64,000 nt of DNA from Acinetobacter sp. ANC 4862 (GTDB lineage: Bacteria > Pseudomonadota > Gammaproteobacteria > Pseudomonadales > Moraxellaceae), in contig NZ_SJXH01000010.1 of the NCBI RefSeq assembly GCF_004336635.1, forward strand, positions 20,217-84,216, in the 5' to 3' direction. Position numbers and translations under genes: made by a program. Each line of letters begins with the position of its first letter. Position 1 is the first letter of the stretch. A model generated the notes under the pieces. That model was not told the DNA's origin and searched no databases. It saw only the letters and a program-made list of their open reading frames with translations. Below are positions 41,824-50,954 of this stretch, one piece after another.

Positions 41824-42059
41824 TTGAGAGACCTGTTGTAAAAATTGGCGACACAATCAAGGCTCAATTTGAAAACTTTTTAGGTCAAGTAATTGTGGTG
41901 ACTGGGGTTGTTCGACGTATTGATGGCCCAAACACAATTGCTGGTAATGATCTGGTTGACAGTGTTCCATTTTTTGTAAGTCTTGATGAGATTTTAGAAA
42001 TTAATCACAAATCGATTTTATCGGGTTCGGTTATGAATAGTTTGAAGGAGGTGTCTTAA
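41820..42059 (+). CDS. Hypothetical small beta-rich protein
   Basis: A 79-residue protein, MIERPVVKIGDTIKAQFENF, with several predicted strands (GQVIVVTGVVRRIDGPNTI) suggesting a small barrel. It overlaps the neighbouring genes by four and one bases. No family recognised. Confidence 0.55.
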   Translation: MIERPVVKIGDTIKAQFENFLGQVIVVTGVVRRIDGPNTIAGNDLVDSVPFFVSLDEILEINHKSILSGSVMNSLKEVS

Positions 42060-42280
42060 TGGGATTATATATTTCGACTCCTGAGTTGTTGGAGCGGTAC
42101 AGTATTTCCAAGGGTACTTTGATTAACTGGCGTAGTAGAAAGGATTTTCCTCAGCCTTTAATCAAAGCACACGGCAAATCAAGCAGTCGCTACGGAATCA
42201 AAGCTGTAGCATTATGGGAAGAGAGAAATGGATTGCTTGAGTCGCTTGATATACAGCCTTTAATGTCAAATCGCTCATAA
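42059..42280 (+). CDS. AlpA/Xis-like excisionase
   Basis: A 73-residue protein. YISTPELLERYSISKGTLINWRSRKDFPQPLIKAHG is an AlpA-type winged helix-turn-helix, and SSRYGIKAVALWEERNG follows. Location beside the integrase at the end of the pL operon fits an excisionase or directionality factor. Its last 91 bases overlap the 3' end of the convergent integrase gene. Product terminology (AlpA or Xis) is uncertain. Confidence 0.75.
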   Translation: MGLYISTPELLERYSISKGTLINWRSRKDFPQPLIKAHGKSSSRYGIKAVALWEERNGLLESLDIQPLMSNRS

Positions 42281-43491
42281 TTATCCAGTATAGCGCAAAG
42301 CTTATAAAACCACTTTTCATAAGCTTGCGCCTGATCACTTAAATATTCATGCAAGTCATAAGTTCCCCATACCGCAGGTAATCCATGCCCAAGCATAATT
42401 TCACAAATATGCGGTGGTGCAAGTTCTGAAATATGTGTTCGCATTGTTCTACGTAAATCGTGGGTTGACCACTGATCAATCTCAACATCAAATATCTTTT
42501 TAATGCTATTCCCGACATACATTGGAATTGTGGTCTGAAATCCCTTCTCTAGCCTGGTGTATTTCTTTCCTTTTAAATTAGGGAAAGCATATTCACAACT
42601 GTCTGGCGATAATGAAAATACATACTTTAAAAATGGCACAATTTGAGGAATGATGGGGCGAATAATTGGCTTGTGTGTTCTATCCCCCATCTTGTGATTT
42701 TCAGGTGGTATATACCAAATATTTTCCTGAAAGTCGAAGTCTGATTTTTTGGCTAATCGCAATTCTGAAACACGGCATCCAAAAAATAGAAGCATGATAA
42801 TTATGGCTTTGTTTTTTGGTGACATGGCGTTATTTCTAAGTGATGCATGAACCACCCAAAATACTTCTTGTTCTGATAGGTAACGTGAGCGCTTTACCTT
42901 CTTAACATTTAGATCGGCAGCTTTCAAATGTTGGATAGGTTGATTATTCAGCTTGCCGTGAATACATCCCCACCGCATAATCAATTTTAAGTTACCTAGA
43001 ATTTTTACTGCTACTGTCCTTGCATTTGTTACGATTGTGAATAACAACTCTGACCATTCTTGCAGAGATATATCATCACAAATACGTTTTCCGACACGTG
43101 GGTAAACATGGATTTCAAAGGCTCGGTAATCGTCCTTACATGCCACCTTATTGATACCAATCGTGTTAAACCAGGTATCACAAATCTCCTTTACAGTCGG
43201 CTGCTTTGCATAGTCATCTTCACGCTTAAGCTTTAACTGAAGTGGGTCCTTTCCTTGATCTAATTCGATTTTGTATTTCTGCACCAATATTCTGGCATCT
43301 TTTAAACTCATTAACGGATATGTACCAACATCTATGCGTTTGGCTTTTCCATTAAAGCGATACCGGTACTGAAATACCATTTTCCCCTTTGGTGATATGC
43401 GAACAGACAAGGCATCACGATCAGTCACCACTTCAACTTTATCGCGTACTTTACCGTTATTTGATTTCAACCATGAATCACTTAAAGACAT
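42190..43491 (-). CDS. int: Tyrosine integrase (P4-like)
   Basis: About 433 residues from ATG 43491 (MSLSDSWLKSN); a longer open frame upstream lacks coding character. The N-terminal DUF4102-type arm-binding domain includes VVTDRDALSVRISPKGKMVFQYRYRF. The catalytic domain has Arg in FFGCRVSELRLA, His-x-x-Arg in STHDLRRTMRTH, a second His in MLGHGLPAVWG and the nucleophile Tyr in the following YDLHEYL. It is convergent with the Xis-like gene and marks the right prophage end. Confidence 0.92.
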   Translation of the reverse strand: MSLSDSWLKSNNGKVRDKVEVVTDRDALSVRISPKGKMVFQYRYRFNGKAKRIDVGTYPLMSLKDARILVQKYKIELDQGKDPLQLKLKREDDYAKQPTVKEICDTWFNTIGINKVACKDDYRAFEIHVYPRVGKRICDDISLQEWSELLFTIVTNARTVAVKILGNLKLIMRWGCIHGKLNNQPIQHLKAADLNVKKVKRSRYLSEQEVFWVVHASLRNNAMSPKNKAIIIMLLFFGCRVSELRLAKKSDFDFQENIWYIPPENHKMGDRTHKPIIRPIIPQIVPFLKYVFSLSPDSCEYAFPNLKGKKYTRLEKGFQTTIPMYVGNSIKKIFDVEIDQWSTHDLRRTMRTHISELAPPHICEIMLGHGLPAVWGTYDLHEYLSDQAQAYEKWFYKLCAILDNYERFDIKGCISSDSSNPFLSSHNATALIP

Positions 43492-43692
43492 GCTACGTAT
43501 CATCCAATGCGCTATAATTTTCACATTCATGTACAAGACAAAAATATGTACACAGATTTGTACATAATTTTTCTTGAAACGTAAACAAATTTGTTGAACT
43601 TTGAAAATATTTAAAAAGCATTGATGAGTGCAAAAAATGAATATTTTCAGTGATTGTATGGTTTTTCTATGCGCCTTGTTGAACTTTGAAAA
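43492..43692. promoter_or_regulatory. int upstream region and right attachment-site zone
   Basis: Three TGTACA palindromes lie at 43530, 43547 and 43559, over the likely int promoter (on the minus strand TTGTCT - 18 - TTATAG). A 17-base direct repeat TTGTTGAACTTTGAAAA lies at 43591-43607 and 43676-43692; the second copy ends 17 bases before the yrfG start codon. These are candidates for Int/Xis binding sites, a regulator operator, or the attachment core. The actual core cannot be fixed without the left junction. Confidence 0.45.
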
Positions 43693-43709
43693 ACATTGGA
43701 GATTATTGA

Positions 43710-44384
43710 ATGGAAAGACCAATTATTATTTTTGATATGGATGGCACGCTCCTTGACCTTGCTTATGATGATTTCATCTGGAATCATCAACTTCCCATTC
43801 GCCATGCTGCCATGCACGGTTGCACGCTCGAACAAAGTACTGAATCGCTATTCCAGTTTTATCAAGAGCATAATCATACCCTAAATTGGTATTCAACCCG
43901 TTTCTGGAGTTCAAAAGTTGGCGTCGATACTCTTGCACTACAACATGAATTTAAACATAAGGTGGCTTTACGTTCTGGCTGTATAGAACTGCTCGATTAT
44001 TTAAAAGCCAATGGTTATGCCTGCTGGATTGCAACCAATGCAGATTGCGAAGGTTTAAAGTTTAAACTTGAACACACCCAAATCGCTGATTATTTTGATG
44101 TGATTATCAGCAGTGAAAGCATTGGTTATGCCAAAGAATCGATCGAATTCTGGCAAAAGCTGCATGCCCTACATCCATTCCAAGAAAAATCCGCTTATTT
44201 TATCGATGACACAGAAAAAGTCCTGAAAGGTGCAGAAAAATTTGGTATTCAGAATTTAATTAGCATTGCACAGCCCTCATCTAAAGGAAATATACGGACT
44301 GAAAGTCCTTATCCTATTTTACAAGACTTGACCGATTTAATCGTCATGTTAGAACAAGCAGAGGATTTGAAAAAATATGCCTAA
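43710..44384 (+). CDS. yrfG: GMP/IMP nucleotidase, HAD family
   Basis: A 224-residue protein. HAD motif I is FDMDGTLLDL (8-17); motif II is IATNAD (about 109) and motif IV FIDDTEKV (about 169). The yrfG-hslR gene order is the same as in E. coli, which supports the name. GGAG lies eight bases before ATG. Its upstream region is now the prophage right end, so the native promoter may have been separated from it or rebuilt by integration. Confidence 0.85.
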   Translation: MERPIIIFDMDGTLLDLAYDDFIWNHQLPIRHAAMHGCTLEQSTESLFQFYQEHNHTLNWYSTRFWSSKVGVDTLALQHEFKHKVALRSGCIELLDYLKANGYACWIATNADCEGLKFKLEHTQIADYFDVIISSESIGYAKESIEFWQKLHALHPFQEKSAYFIDDTEKVLKGAEKFGIQNLISIAQPSSKGNIRTESPYPILQDLTDLIVMLEQAEDLKKYA

Positions 44385-44817
44385 TCCTTCTCAACAAAAC
44401 ACCGTTGAAAGTATGCGTGTAGATAAATGGCTGTGGGCGGCACGTTTTTTTAAAACACGTTCGATATCCAAAGCTGCGATTGAAGGCGGAAAAGTCCACC
44501 ATAATGGTGAACGCGTTAAAGTTTCCAAAGAAGTTCGTATTGGAATGGAACTGACCATTCAACAAGGTTTTGAGCGAAAAACCATTGTGATTAAAGCTTT
44601 ATCCGCGAATCGTGGTGCGGCACCCGCTGCCCAACTGCTGTATGAAGAAACAGAAGTGAGTATTGCAAAACGAGAGTTGCTTGCAACCCAAAGAAAGTTG
44701 CATAATCTAGCCCGACCTGAACATCGACCGAGTAAAAAAGATCGACGGCAAATCAGTAAATTTAAACAAGATAATGATCAACAATTTGACCAAGACTGGT
44801 CTTATAGTCATGATTAA
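44377..44817 (+). CDS. hslR: Heat-shock protein 15, ribosome-associated S4 protein
   Basis: A 146-residue protein. The S4 RNA-binding domain (MRVDKWLWAARFFKTRSISKAAIEGGKVHHNG) follows a short N-terminal tail; the C-terminus is Lys/Arg-rich (RPSKKDRRQISKFKQD). Hsp15 rescues stalled 50S-peptidyl-tRNA complexes. It overlaps yrfG by eight bases, so the two are co-expressed. Confidence 0.9.
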   Translation: MPNPSQQNTVESMRVDKWLWAARFFKTRSISKAAIEGGKVHHNGERVKVSKEVRIGMELTIQQGFERKTIVIKALSANRGAAPAAQLLYEETEVSIAKRELLATQRKLHNLARPEHRPSKKDRRQISKFKQDNDQQFDQDWSYSHD

Positions 44818-44961
44818 TTTAAGCGTCACATTCTGTCGCATTTGACTGAATTGATATAGAACATAAAGAATGAATCTGTCACTATACTTGAGTGGAACAC
44901 GTTTTAAAGTAACACATCCACTTAAGTTAATATGTTTGTGACATCGTTTTGAGGTTGTGAG

Positions 44962-46005
44962 ATGGATGATAATAAAAGTAAGGCGCTGAATGCTGCCCTA
45001 AGCCAAATTGAAAAACAGTTTGGTAAAAATACAGTAATGCGTCTTGGTGATAACACCGTACTGGCTGTCGAAGCGGTATCTACAGGTTCTTTAACACTGG
45101 ACATCGCACTCGGTATTGGTGGCTTGCCGAAAGGTCGTATCGTTGAAATCTACGGGCCTGAATCTTCAGGTAAAACCACGATGACTTTGCAAGCCATTGC
45201 ACAATGTCAAAAAGCGGGTGGTACATGTGCCTTCATCGATGCTGAACATGCGCTTGATCCTCAATATGCACGCAAGTTAGGTGTAGACCTGGACAACCTG
45301 TTGGTTTCTCAGCCGGACAATGGTGAACAGGCACTTGAGATTGCAGACATGCTGGTTCGCTCTGGTGCAATTGACATGATCGTTGTCGACTCCGTGGCTG
45401 CCCTTACGCCTCGCGCAGAAATTGAAGGCGAAATGGGTGACTCGCACATCGGCTTACAGGCACGTTTGATGAGTCAGGCATTACGTAAAATTACCGGTAA
45501 TGCAAAACGCTCTAACTGTATGGTGATCTTCATTAACCAGATCCGTATGAAGATTGGTGTAATGTTCGGTAGTCCTGAAACCACAACGGGTGGTAATGCA
45601 CTTAAATTCTACGCTTCTGTACGTCTGGATATCCGCCGTATTGGTCAAGTGAAAGAAGGCGACGAAATTGTCGGTTCTGAAACACGGGTTAAAGTCGTGA
45701 AGAACAAAATGGCACCTCCGTTCAAAGAAGCTTTATTCCAGATTTTGTATGGTAAAGGTGTGAATCAACTGGGTGAGCTGGTTGATCTTGCAGTAGCTCA
45801 AGAACTGGTACAAAAAGCAGGTGCCTGGTATTCATATCAAGGTAATAAAATTGGTCAGGGTAAAAATAACGTGATCCGCCATTTAGAGGAAAACCCTCAA
45901 ATTGCACAGGAGCTTGACCGTCTGATTCGCGAAAAGCTGTTAACCCCTGTGACCAAGCCAATTGAAGAAAAAGACGAAGAAGAACCAGACTTCCTAGATG
46001 CTTAA
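44962..46005 (+). CDS. recA: Recombinase RecA
   Basis: A 347-residue protein close to Acinetobacter RecA. Walker [10 protein letters not shown] lies at 65-73, followed by [21 protein letters not shown] (Walker B) and the L2 loop [20 protein letters not shown]. The acidic C-terminus ([13 protein letters not shown]) is intact. RecA filaments would also stimulate CI cleavage in the adjacent prophage. No obvious LexA box was seen upstream, in line with Acinetobacter lacking a classical LexA system. Confidence 0.98.
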   Translation: MDDNKSKALNAALSQIEKQFGKNTVMRLGDNTVLAVEAVSTGSLTLDIALGIGGLPKGRIVEIYGPESSGKTTMTLQAIAQCQKAGGTCAFIDAEHALDPQYARKLGVDLDNLLVSQPDNGEQALEIADMLVRSGAIDMIVVDSVAALTPRAEIEGEMGDSHIGLQARLMSQALRKITGNAKRSNCMVIFINQIRMKIGVMFGSPETTTGGNALKFYASVRLDIRRIGQVKEGDEIVGSETRVKVVKNKMAPPFKEALFQILYGKGVNQLGELVDLAVAQELVQKAGAWYSYQGNKIGQGKNNVIRHLEENPQIAQELDRLIREKLLTPVTKPIEEKDEEEPDFLDA

Positions 46006-46045
46006 TCAGCATGATGTTAAAGTCGAATTTTTCGAGTTAAACTGT

Positions 46046-46072
46046 AAAACGCCCTACGGGGCGTTTTTTATT
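46046..46072 (+). terminator. recA terminator
   Basis: Stem AAACGCCC/GGGCGTTT with loop TACG, followed by T on the plus strand. Confidence 0.9.
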
Positions 46073-46093
46073 TGATGTGATAGATACAACACT

Positions 46094-46696
46094 ATGACTA
46101 ATCCAAAATTTCCCAAACTGCTTGACTATGAAAGCATGAAACAACAATTTGATGATTCATCGACAGAAGCGACATCTGCCCCACAAGCCCCCATCCTAGA
46201 GTCCGAAGCATTACACTTTGAAGATGAGCCACAGCCCAAGCCTAAAGGTCTCACAGGCTCACGTTTGCGCTCGTATGCCTTTGCCGTACTGACACGCAAA
46301 GAATACTCAAAAGCTGACCTGATCGAAAAACTGGCACTGTATGCCATGGATCGTGATGAGGTGCTGAAACTGGTGGATGAGTTAGCCAAAGAAAATTATC
46401 AAAGTGACCAACGTGTCGCAGAAATTATGCTGTCGAGTCAAAAAAGAAAAGGGAAAGGTCCAAACCGAATTAAGCTGGCTTTAAAATCAAAAAAAATTGA
46501 TGCCAGTTTAATTCAGGAAGAACTAAAAGAAACCGACTGGAATGAACAGGCTTATCAACTGAAAGTTAAAAAATACGGTACAAATGTAGAAAAAGAGCCA
46601 AAACTAAAAGCCAAGCAAATTCGCTTTTTGATGTATCGGGGTTTTGAAATGGATGCGATTATGAAAGCAATTACAAGAAAAGAGGATGATTTTTAA
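46094..46696 (+). CDS. recX: Regulatory protein RecX
   Basis: A 200-residue protein. The N-terminal 55 residues are an extension rich in Ser, Glu and Pro. The RecX helical repeats start at RLRSYAFAVLTRKEYSKADLIEKL and continue with YQSDQRVAEIMLSSQKRKGKGPNRIKLAL and FLMYRGFEMDAIMKA. RecX inhibits RecA. Its place after recA is canonical; the recA terminator between them suggests readthrough or a separate promoter. Confidence 0.93.
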   Translation: MTNPKFPKLLDYESMKQQFDDSSTEATSAPQAPILESEALHFEDEPQPKPKGLTGSRLRSYAFAVLTRKEYSKADLIEKLALYAMDRDEVLKLVDELAKENYQSDQRVAEIMLSSQKRKGKGPNRIKLALKSKKIDASLIQEELKETDWNEQAYQLKVKKYGTNVEKEPKLKAKQIRFLMYRGFEMDAIMKAITRKEDDF

Positions 46697-46729
46697 GAGA
46701 GGAATAGAATAAGAATTATTATTTTAGAA

Positions 46730-46846
<117 letters not shown>

Positions 46847-47119
46847 TTGCAAGATTAGAGTATAGAGATTTTTATTTAACTTGCAAGCCTTCAAATCACT
46901 TTTCGAGCCACATCGCTTTTATTTGATTATTAAAAAAACAATATTGATTAAAAATAGCATTTTTGTATATTTTTATCTGGACTATCAATTACTTTAAACC
47001 TACCACAAGTTTGTAAATGCATATTGCATTTCACGGCATGGACGTTTTTAATGTGGTCAGATCTTTTAAACTGGTACATTCTAAATGTCGCAAATTTTGA
47101 ATATGCCTAAGAATACGAA

Positions 47120-47977
47120 ATGGATGTTTTTATGATGCTCAAACAGCATGCTTTATGTGTACTCACCTTACTTAGCTCAGCTTCGCTTTATGCCAACATT
47201 CCAATTGAATCTCGCGGTTTAAGCCAAACGAGCATTGAACCAAGTGCAAATAATGTCGCTATTGATTCAGGTGCCACAACTGCCAATGTACCGACCAATC
47301 TGAATTGGCAAATCATGCAGAAAAATCAACAATTAGAAAATGATGTTCGTGCATTACGTGGCAAAATTGAAGAGCAAGACAATGAAATTGAAAAACTGAA
47401 ACATGAACTCACCAATCGCTATACCGATTTGGATCAGCGTTTAGAACTCTTGCAACAAAAAGTGGATCCAGAAAGTGCAACTCCAGAGGAGGATAACCAA
47501 CAGGATACTTCTCCCAGCACCGTAAATACCCCAACTCCAGTAGCAGCAAAGTCAACCACTATCTCACCAGCAGCTGTTAGTACTCAAGCAAATACTCAAC
47601 CCTCTCCGGCTGATCTGGACAAAGCTGCTTATACTGTGGCTTTAGATGCCTATAAACAAGGTGGTGCAAAAAAAGCCATTGCACCGATGAAAAACTTTAT
47701 TAAAAATAATCCTAACAGTGTTTATATTAGTAATGCTTATTTCTGGTTGGCAGAATTCAATTTAGCCATTGAACCGACCAATTACACTGAAGCGAAAAAG
47801 AATTACAATATTGTAATCAATCAATATCCGAATTCAGCTAAAGCAGCTCGAGCGCTGTACCAGCTTCACAGTATCGCCAAAGATGTAGACCGTAATACAA
47901 TATTGGCCAATCAACTTAAGACCAAGCTACTCAAAGATTATCCGAAGTCGGAAGAAGCAGGTTATTTAAAGAAATAA
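47120..47977 (+). CDS. cpoB: Cell division coordinator CpoB (YbgF)
   Basis: A 285-residue periplasmic protein. A signal peptide lies in MLKQHALCVLTLLSSASLYA; ATG 47120 or 47132 could be the start. The trimerisation coiled coil is at about 60-120 (NQQLENDVRALRGKIEEQDN), then a Pro/Thr/Ser linker, and TPR repeats from about 170 (AYTVALDAYKQGGAKKAIAP ... YISNAYFWLAEFN ... KAARALYQLHSIA). CpoB coordinates peptidoglycan synthesis with Tol-Pal outer-membrane constriction. No pal gene is adjacent in this window. Confidence 0.88.
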   Translation: MDVFMMLKQHALCVLTLLSSASLYANIPIESRGLSQTSIEPSANNVAIDSGATTANVPTNLNWQIMQKNQQLENDVRALRGKIEEQDNEIEKLKHELTNRYTDLDQRLELLQQKVDPESATPEEDNQQDTSPSTVNTPTPVAAKSTTISPAAVSTQANTQPSPADLDKAAYTVALDAYKQGGAKKAIAPMKNFIKNNPNSVYISNAYFWLAEFNLAIEPTNYTEAKKNYNIVINQYPNSAKAARALYQLHSIAKDVDRNTILANQLKTKLLKDYPKSEEAGYLKK

Positions 47978-47985
47978 AACAATAA

Positions 47986-48013
47986 AAAAGACACCATAGA
48001 AGGTGTCTTTTTT
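47986..48013. terminator. Bidirectional terminator between cpoB and lpxA
   Basis: Stem AAAAAGACACC/GGTGTCTTTTT with loop ATAGAA, serving both convergent genes. Confidence 0.9.
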
Positions 48014-48031
48014 ATTGAGCAGCATATTCGA

Positions 48032-48820
48032 TTAACGAACAATACCACGCTTCGATTGTTCCAAAGAGTCAATCAGCAACTGAACTTCAGGAACTTCAGG
48101 CAGGATTTCCGCACGAATCTGTTGAATCGCCTGTTCGGTGGTTAAACCTTCCTTGTAGATCAATTTAAATCCTTGACGCAATCCCTGGATCACATTCTTA
48201 GACCAACCTTTACGACGCATCCCTTCTACATTCATTGCAAAGGCATGTGCCGGATTGCCTGAAACCATCACATAAGCGGGTACATCTTTCAAAATTAACG
48301 AAGCACCGCCAATCATACTAAAAGAATCGATTTTGCAGAATTGATGAATACCTGAGTTTCCACCCACCACCACATAGTCACCAACATGAACATGTCCAGC
48401 AACACCGACATTATTGGCAAAAATATTATGATCCCCCACCACACAGTCATGTGCAATATGGGTATTCACCATCAATAAGTTATGGCTACCAATTTTGGTA
48501 ATGCCCTGATCTTGCGTCGTACCACGGTGTAAACTGCAATGTTCACGAATGGAATTGTGATCGCCAATTTCAAGCCAGGTTTCTTCGCCAGCATATTTTA
48601 AATCCTGACATACTTCACCCACACTCGCAAACTGAAATATTTCGTTGTTTTTCCCAATGCGAGTATAGCCACCAATTACTACATGTGAATGTAGCTTGGT
48701 GCCTTCACCAATGCTGACCTGCGGCCCAATAATACAATAAGGACCAATTTGTACATCTGAAGCAATTACTGCAGATGAGTCAATAATGGCGGTTGGGTGA
48801 ATTAAATCGTTATTACTCAT
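48032..48820 (-). CDS. lpxA: UDP-N-acetylglucosamine acyltransferase LpxA
   Basis: 262 residues from ATG 48820 (MSNNDLIHPTAIIDSSAVIA), the family's standard length. Left-handed beta-helix hexapeptide repeats run to about residue 190 (IGPYCIIGPQVSIGEG, VNTHIAHDCVVGDHNIFANN including the catalytic His region), followed by the C-terminal helices (RRKGWSKNVIQGLRQGFKLIYKEG). It performs the first acylation of lipid A. The start overlaps the fabZ stop by four bases. Confidence 0.97.
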   Translation of the reverse strand: MSNNDLIHPTAIIDSSAVIASDVQIGPYCIIGPQVSIGEGTKLHSHVVIGGYTRIGKNNEIFQFASVGEVCQDLKYAGEETWLEIGDHNSIREHCSLHRGTTQDQGITKIGSHNLLMVNTHIAHDCVVGDHNIFANNVGVAGHVHVGDYVVVGGNSGIHQFCKIDSFSMIGGASLILKDVPAYVMVSGNPAHAFAMNVEGMRRKGWSKNVIQGLRQGFKLIYKEGLTTEQAIQQIRAEILPEVPEVQLLIDSLEQSKRGIVR

Positions 48821-49305
48821 GCCTGCTCTATTTTCTGATGCGAAACCGTAATTTCCGCGGTTGTTGCTACAACGCCATCCACTGTGGCGATACAATTATA
48901 TTTGTAAATGCCACGTTTGTGCATAACCAATTCTGATTTTAATACCAATTGGTCACCAGCAACGACCTGTTTTTTAAAACGGACTTTTTCAACACCCGCA
49001 AAAAGAAACAGTGATCCTGGACCAGGTTTTTCATTATTCATGATAAAACCAAGTATACCAGAGACTTGGGCTAATGCCTCAACAATCAAAACGCCTGGCA
49101 TAATCGGGTAGCCCGGGAAGTGCCCCTGTAAAAACTCTTCGTTGATTGAAACATTCTTATAGCCCACGATGCCATTATCAGTCACATCTACAATGCGATC
49201 GACCAATAAGAATGGATAGCGGTGAGGTAAATATTCACGAATTTGTTGAATGTGCATTGGCAATTCAGGTTTCGTAAATGCAGCAGTATTCGACTCGGTC
49301 ATCAT
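48817..49305 (-). CDS. fabZ: 3-hydroxyacyl-ACP dehydratase FabZ
   Basis: A 162-residue hot-dog fold enzyme. The catalytic His62 lies in LQGHFPGYPIMPGVLIVEAL and Glu76 follows in the same helix. It removes water from 3-hydroxyacyl-ACP in fatty-acid elongation, competing with LpxA and LpxD for the same substrate, which explains the shared operon. ATG is 49305; an MM doublet is seen. Confidence 0.97.
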   Translation of the reverse strand: MMTESNTAAFTKPELPMHIQQIREYLPHRYPFLLVDRIVDVTDNGIVGYKNVSINEEFLQGHFPGYPIMPGVLIVEALAQVSGILGFIMNNEKPGPGSLFLFAGVEKVRFKKQVVAGDQLVLKSELVMHKRGIYKYNCIATVDGVVATTAEITVSHQKIEQA

Positions 49306-49308
49306 ATT

Positions 49309-50376
49309 CTATTTACGCTTAAAAGTTGATTCAAGGGACTCTATTTGAGCCTGTATATGATCAAGCCGTTTCACTAATTGGGTCAATGGCACATCTGCTA
49401 ATTGTTTAAAGCGTACAGCAGCACGTTTCCAGTGTAAACTTTCCAACATTGGTGTTCCTGAAGAATAGCTTCCCGCCTCAGAAATACTTTTTGTGACCAT
49501 TGACATGCCGGTAATTGTCACATTATCTGCAATATTAATGTGACCGACCACACCTACTCCACCCGCAAATATACAGTTTTTGCCAATTGTGGTACTACCC
49601 GCAATACCGCATTTTGCTGCAAGCGCTGTATTGGCACCAATCTTGACATTATGGGCAATTTGCACAAGGTTATCAATAATCACGCCATCTTCTAGAATTG
49701 TGTCGTCCAATGCACCACGGTCGATACTGCAATTTGATCCAATTCGCACGTCATTGCCAATTTTAACTGACCCTAGTTGTGCAATACGATGCCATTTACC
49801 TTGATAAGGTGCGAAGCCAAAACCTTCTCCACCAATCACACTGTTGGCATGAATACGTACTCGATCACCTACTTTCGTTTCACCCGTTAAAGTGACATGT
49901 GAATCAATAAAACATTGTTTGCCAATTTCTACATCATCATCGATTTTAACGTGCGATTGAATGACTGTTTCATCACCCACCACACAATTTTCACCGATCA
50001 CCACATAATGTCCAATATAGGCACTATCAGCTACGATGGCAGAGGAATGAATTCGAGCTGTACTTTCGATACCCTGTTGCGTATGTTTTTTTTCAAAGAC
50101 ATGCGTCAGGATGGCAAAAGCCAGATAAGGATTATCAACCACAATAAAATTATTATGTGTATCTAGCTGTGATTTTAAAGCTGTAGTGACAATCAGTGCA
50201 CCTGCTTCTGAAGCACGTGCATGATCTAAATATTTTTCAGAATTTACAAATGCAATATGTTTGGCTTGAGCGACATCTAAGCTTGCCAATCCTTGTAACA
50301 TTAAATCAGATTGACCGACAGACTCGCCTTGTACAAGGCGAGCAAGATCTTCTAAGCGAAATTGTCTAGGATTCAT
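49309..50376 (-). CDS. lpxD: UDP-3-O-acylglucosamine N-acyltransferase LpxD
   Basis: A 355-residue protein. An N-terminal uridine-binding domain ([13 protein letters not shown] ... [14 protein letters not shown]) is followed by a long left-handed beta helix ([19 protein letters not shown] and onwards) with the catalytic His region [16 protein letters not shown], and a C-terminal helix. It attaches the second acyl chain in lipid A synthesis. It is three bases from fabZ and downstream of skp. Confidence 0.97.
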   Translation of the reverse strand: MNPRQFRLEDLARLVQGESVGQSDLMLQGLASLDVAQAKHIAFVNSEKYLDHARASEAGALIVTTALKSQLDTHNNFIVVDNPYLAFAILTHVFEKKHTQQGIESTARIHSSAIVADSAYIGHYVVIGENCVVGDETVIQSHVKIDDDVEIGKQCFIDSHVTLTGETKVGDRVRIHANSVIGGEGFGFAPYQGKWHRIAQLGSVKIGNDVRIGSNCSIDRGALDDTILEDGVIIDNLVQIAHNVKIGANTALAAKCGIAGSTTIGKNCIFAGGVGVVGHINIADNVTITGMSMVTKSISEAGSYSSGTPMLESLHWKRAAVRFKQLADVPLTQLVKRLDHIQAQIESLESTFKRK

Positions 50377-50379
50377 TGA

Positions 50380-50880
50380 TTACTTAATAATATTGACCTT
50401 TTGAATCATTTTATCAGTTAAATCATATTTAGGGTCATAGGCAAGCGCTGAATTTTTATTCAAAACAACATCTAAATTATTTTCTTTACGCAATTGTTCC
50501 GCAGTTTGCTTCACACGCGCGTCAAAAACATTACGAATTTGTTGAATCGAATCTTGTACGCTGTACTGTACAGATTGCTGTAATTGATTCAATTCTTGAA
50601 GCTTGGCTTGATACTGTGCCGAAAGCTTTTGCTTTTCTGCATCTGTAAATTTGGTATTGGATTGTGCCCGTTGCTGTAATGCTTCAAGCTCTTTAGATAA
50701 CTGCTCAATTTTAGTAGTTTGTGGCTTGATTTTTTGCTGTACAGTTATATTTTGCTGCTTTAAATAGCTACTATTTTCCACAAGACGCTCTAAATCAATC
50801 ACTCCGTAACCGGCAGCCTGCGTTAAAGAGGTCGTGCTTGCCAAGGCGATACCCATCACCATCATCATTTTTTGCATCAT
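50380..50880 (-). CDS. skp: Periplasmic chaperone Skp/OmpH
   Basis: A 166-residue protein with a signal peptide (MMQKMMMVMGIALASTTSLTQA), then GYGVIDLERLVENSSYLKQ and a long charged helical arm (KIEQLSKELEALQQRAQSNTKF), and a C-terminal strand (VVLNKNSALAYDPKYDLTDK). Skp trimers hold unfolded outer-membrane proteins for BamA, whose gene is just upstream. Confidence 0.93.
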   Translation of the reverse strand: MMQKMMMVMGIALASTTSLTQAAGYGVIDLERLVENSSYLKQQNITVQQKIKPQTTKIEQLSKELEALQQRAQSNTKFTDAEKQKLSAQYQAKLQELNQLQQSVQYSVQDSIQQIRNVFDARVKQTAEQLRKENNLDVVLNKNSALAYDPKYDLTDKMIQKVNIIK

Positions 50881-50954
50881 ATTCTCTTTAAGTTTGATTG
50901 TGTCAATACACCCGATAAATGTATTAACACAACCTAAATTATTCTTACGTCACC

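Larger units (their letters stand above)
1..43692. mobile_element. Temperate siphophage prophage, left end off-window
   Basis: A continuous block of phage genes extends from the left edge to the integrase next to yrfG. It has structural genes (1-24 kb, minus), replication and early genes (27-31.8 kb, minus), an immunity region (31.8-32.7 kb), a lysogeny-expressed accessory block (32.7-36.8 kb, plus), a recombination operon (37-42.3 kb, plus) and a tyrosine integrase (minus). Head and tail genes mix Mu-like proteins (portal, gpF, gpG, gp36 types) with lambda-like ones (capsid E, decoration D), while control is lambda-like (CI, Cro, split operators, ori inside the initiator gene). No lysis genes are seen, so they should lie beyond the left edge. 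The exact right junction is not proven; it must fall between 43492 and 43709. Confidence 0.95.

Noticed and set aside
43492..43722. 77-residue N-terminal extension of the integrase
   Set aside because: Composition is Phe/Lys/Cys-rich, unlike an integrase arm domain, and it would overlap the attachment region and the yrfG start.
46862..47119. Region between the 4.5S RNA gene and cpoB
   Set aside because: AT-rich with no convincing ORF, repeat or promoter of note; nothing is reported there.
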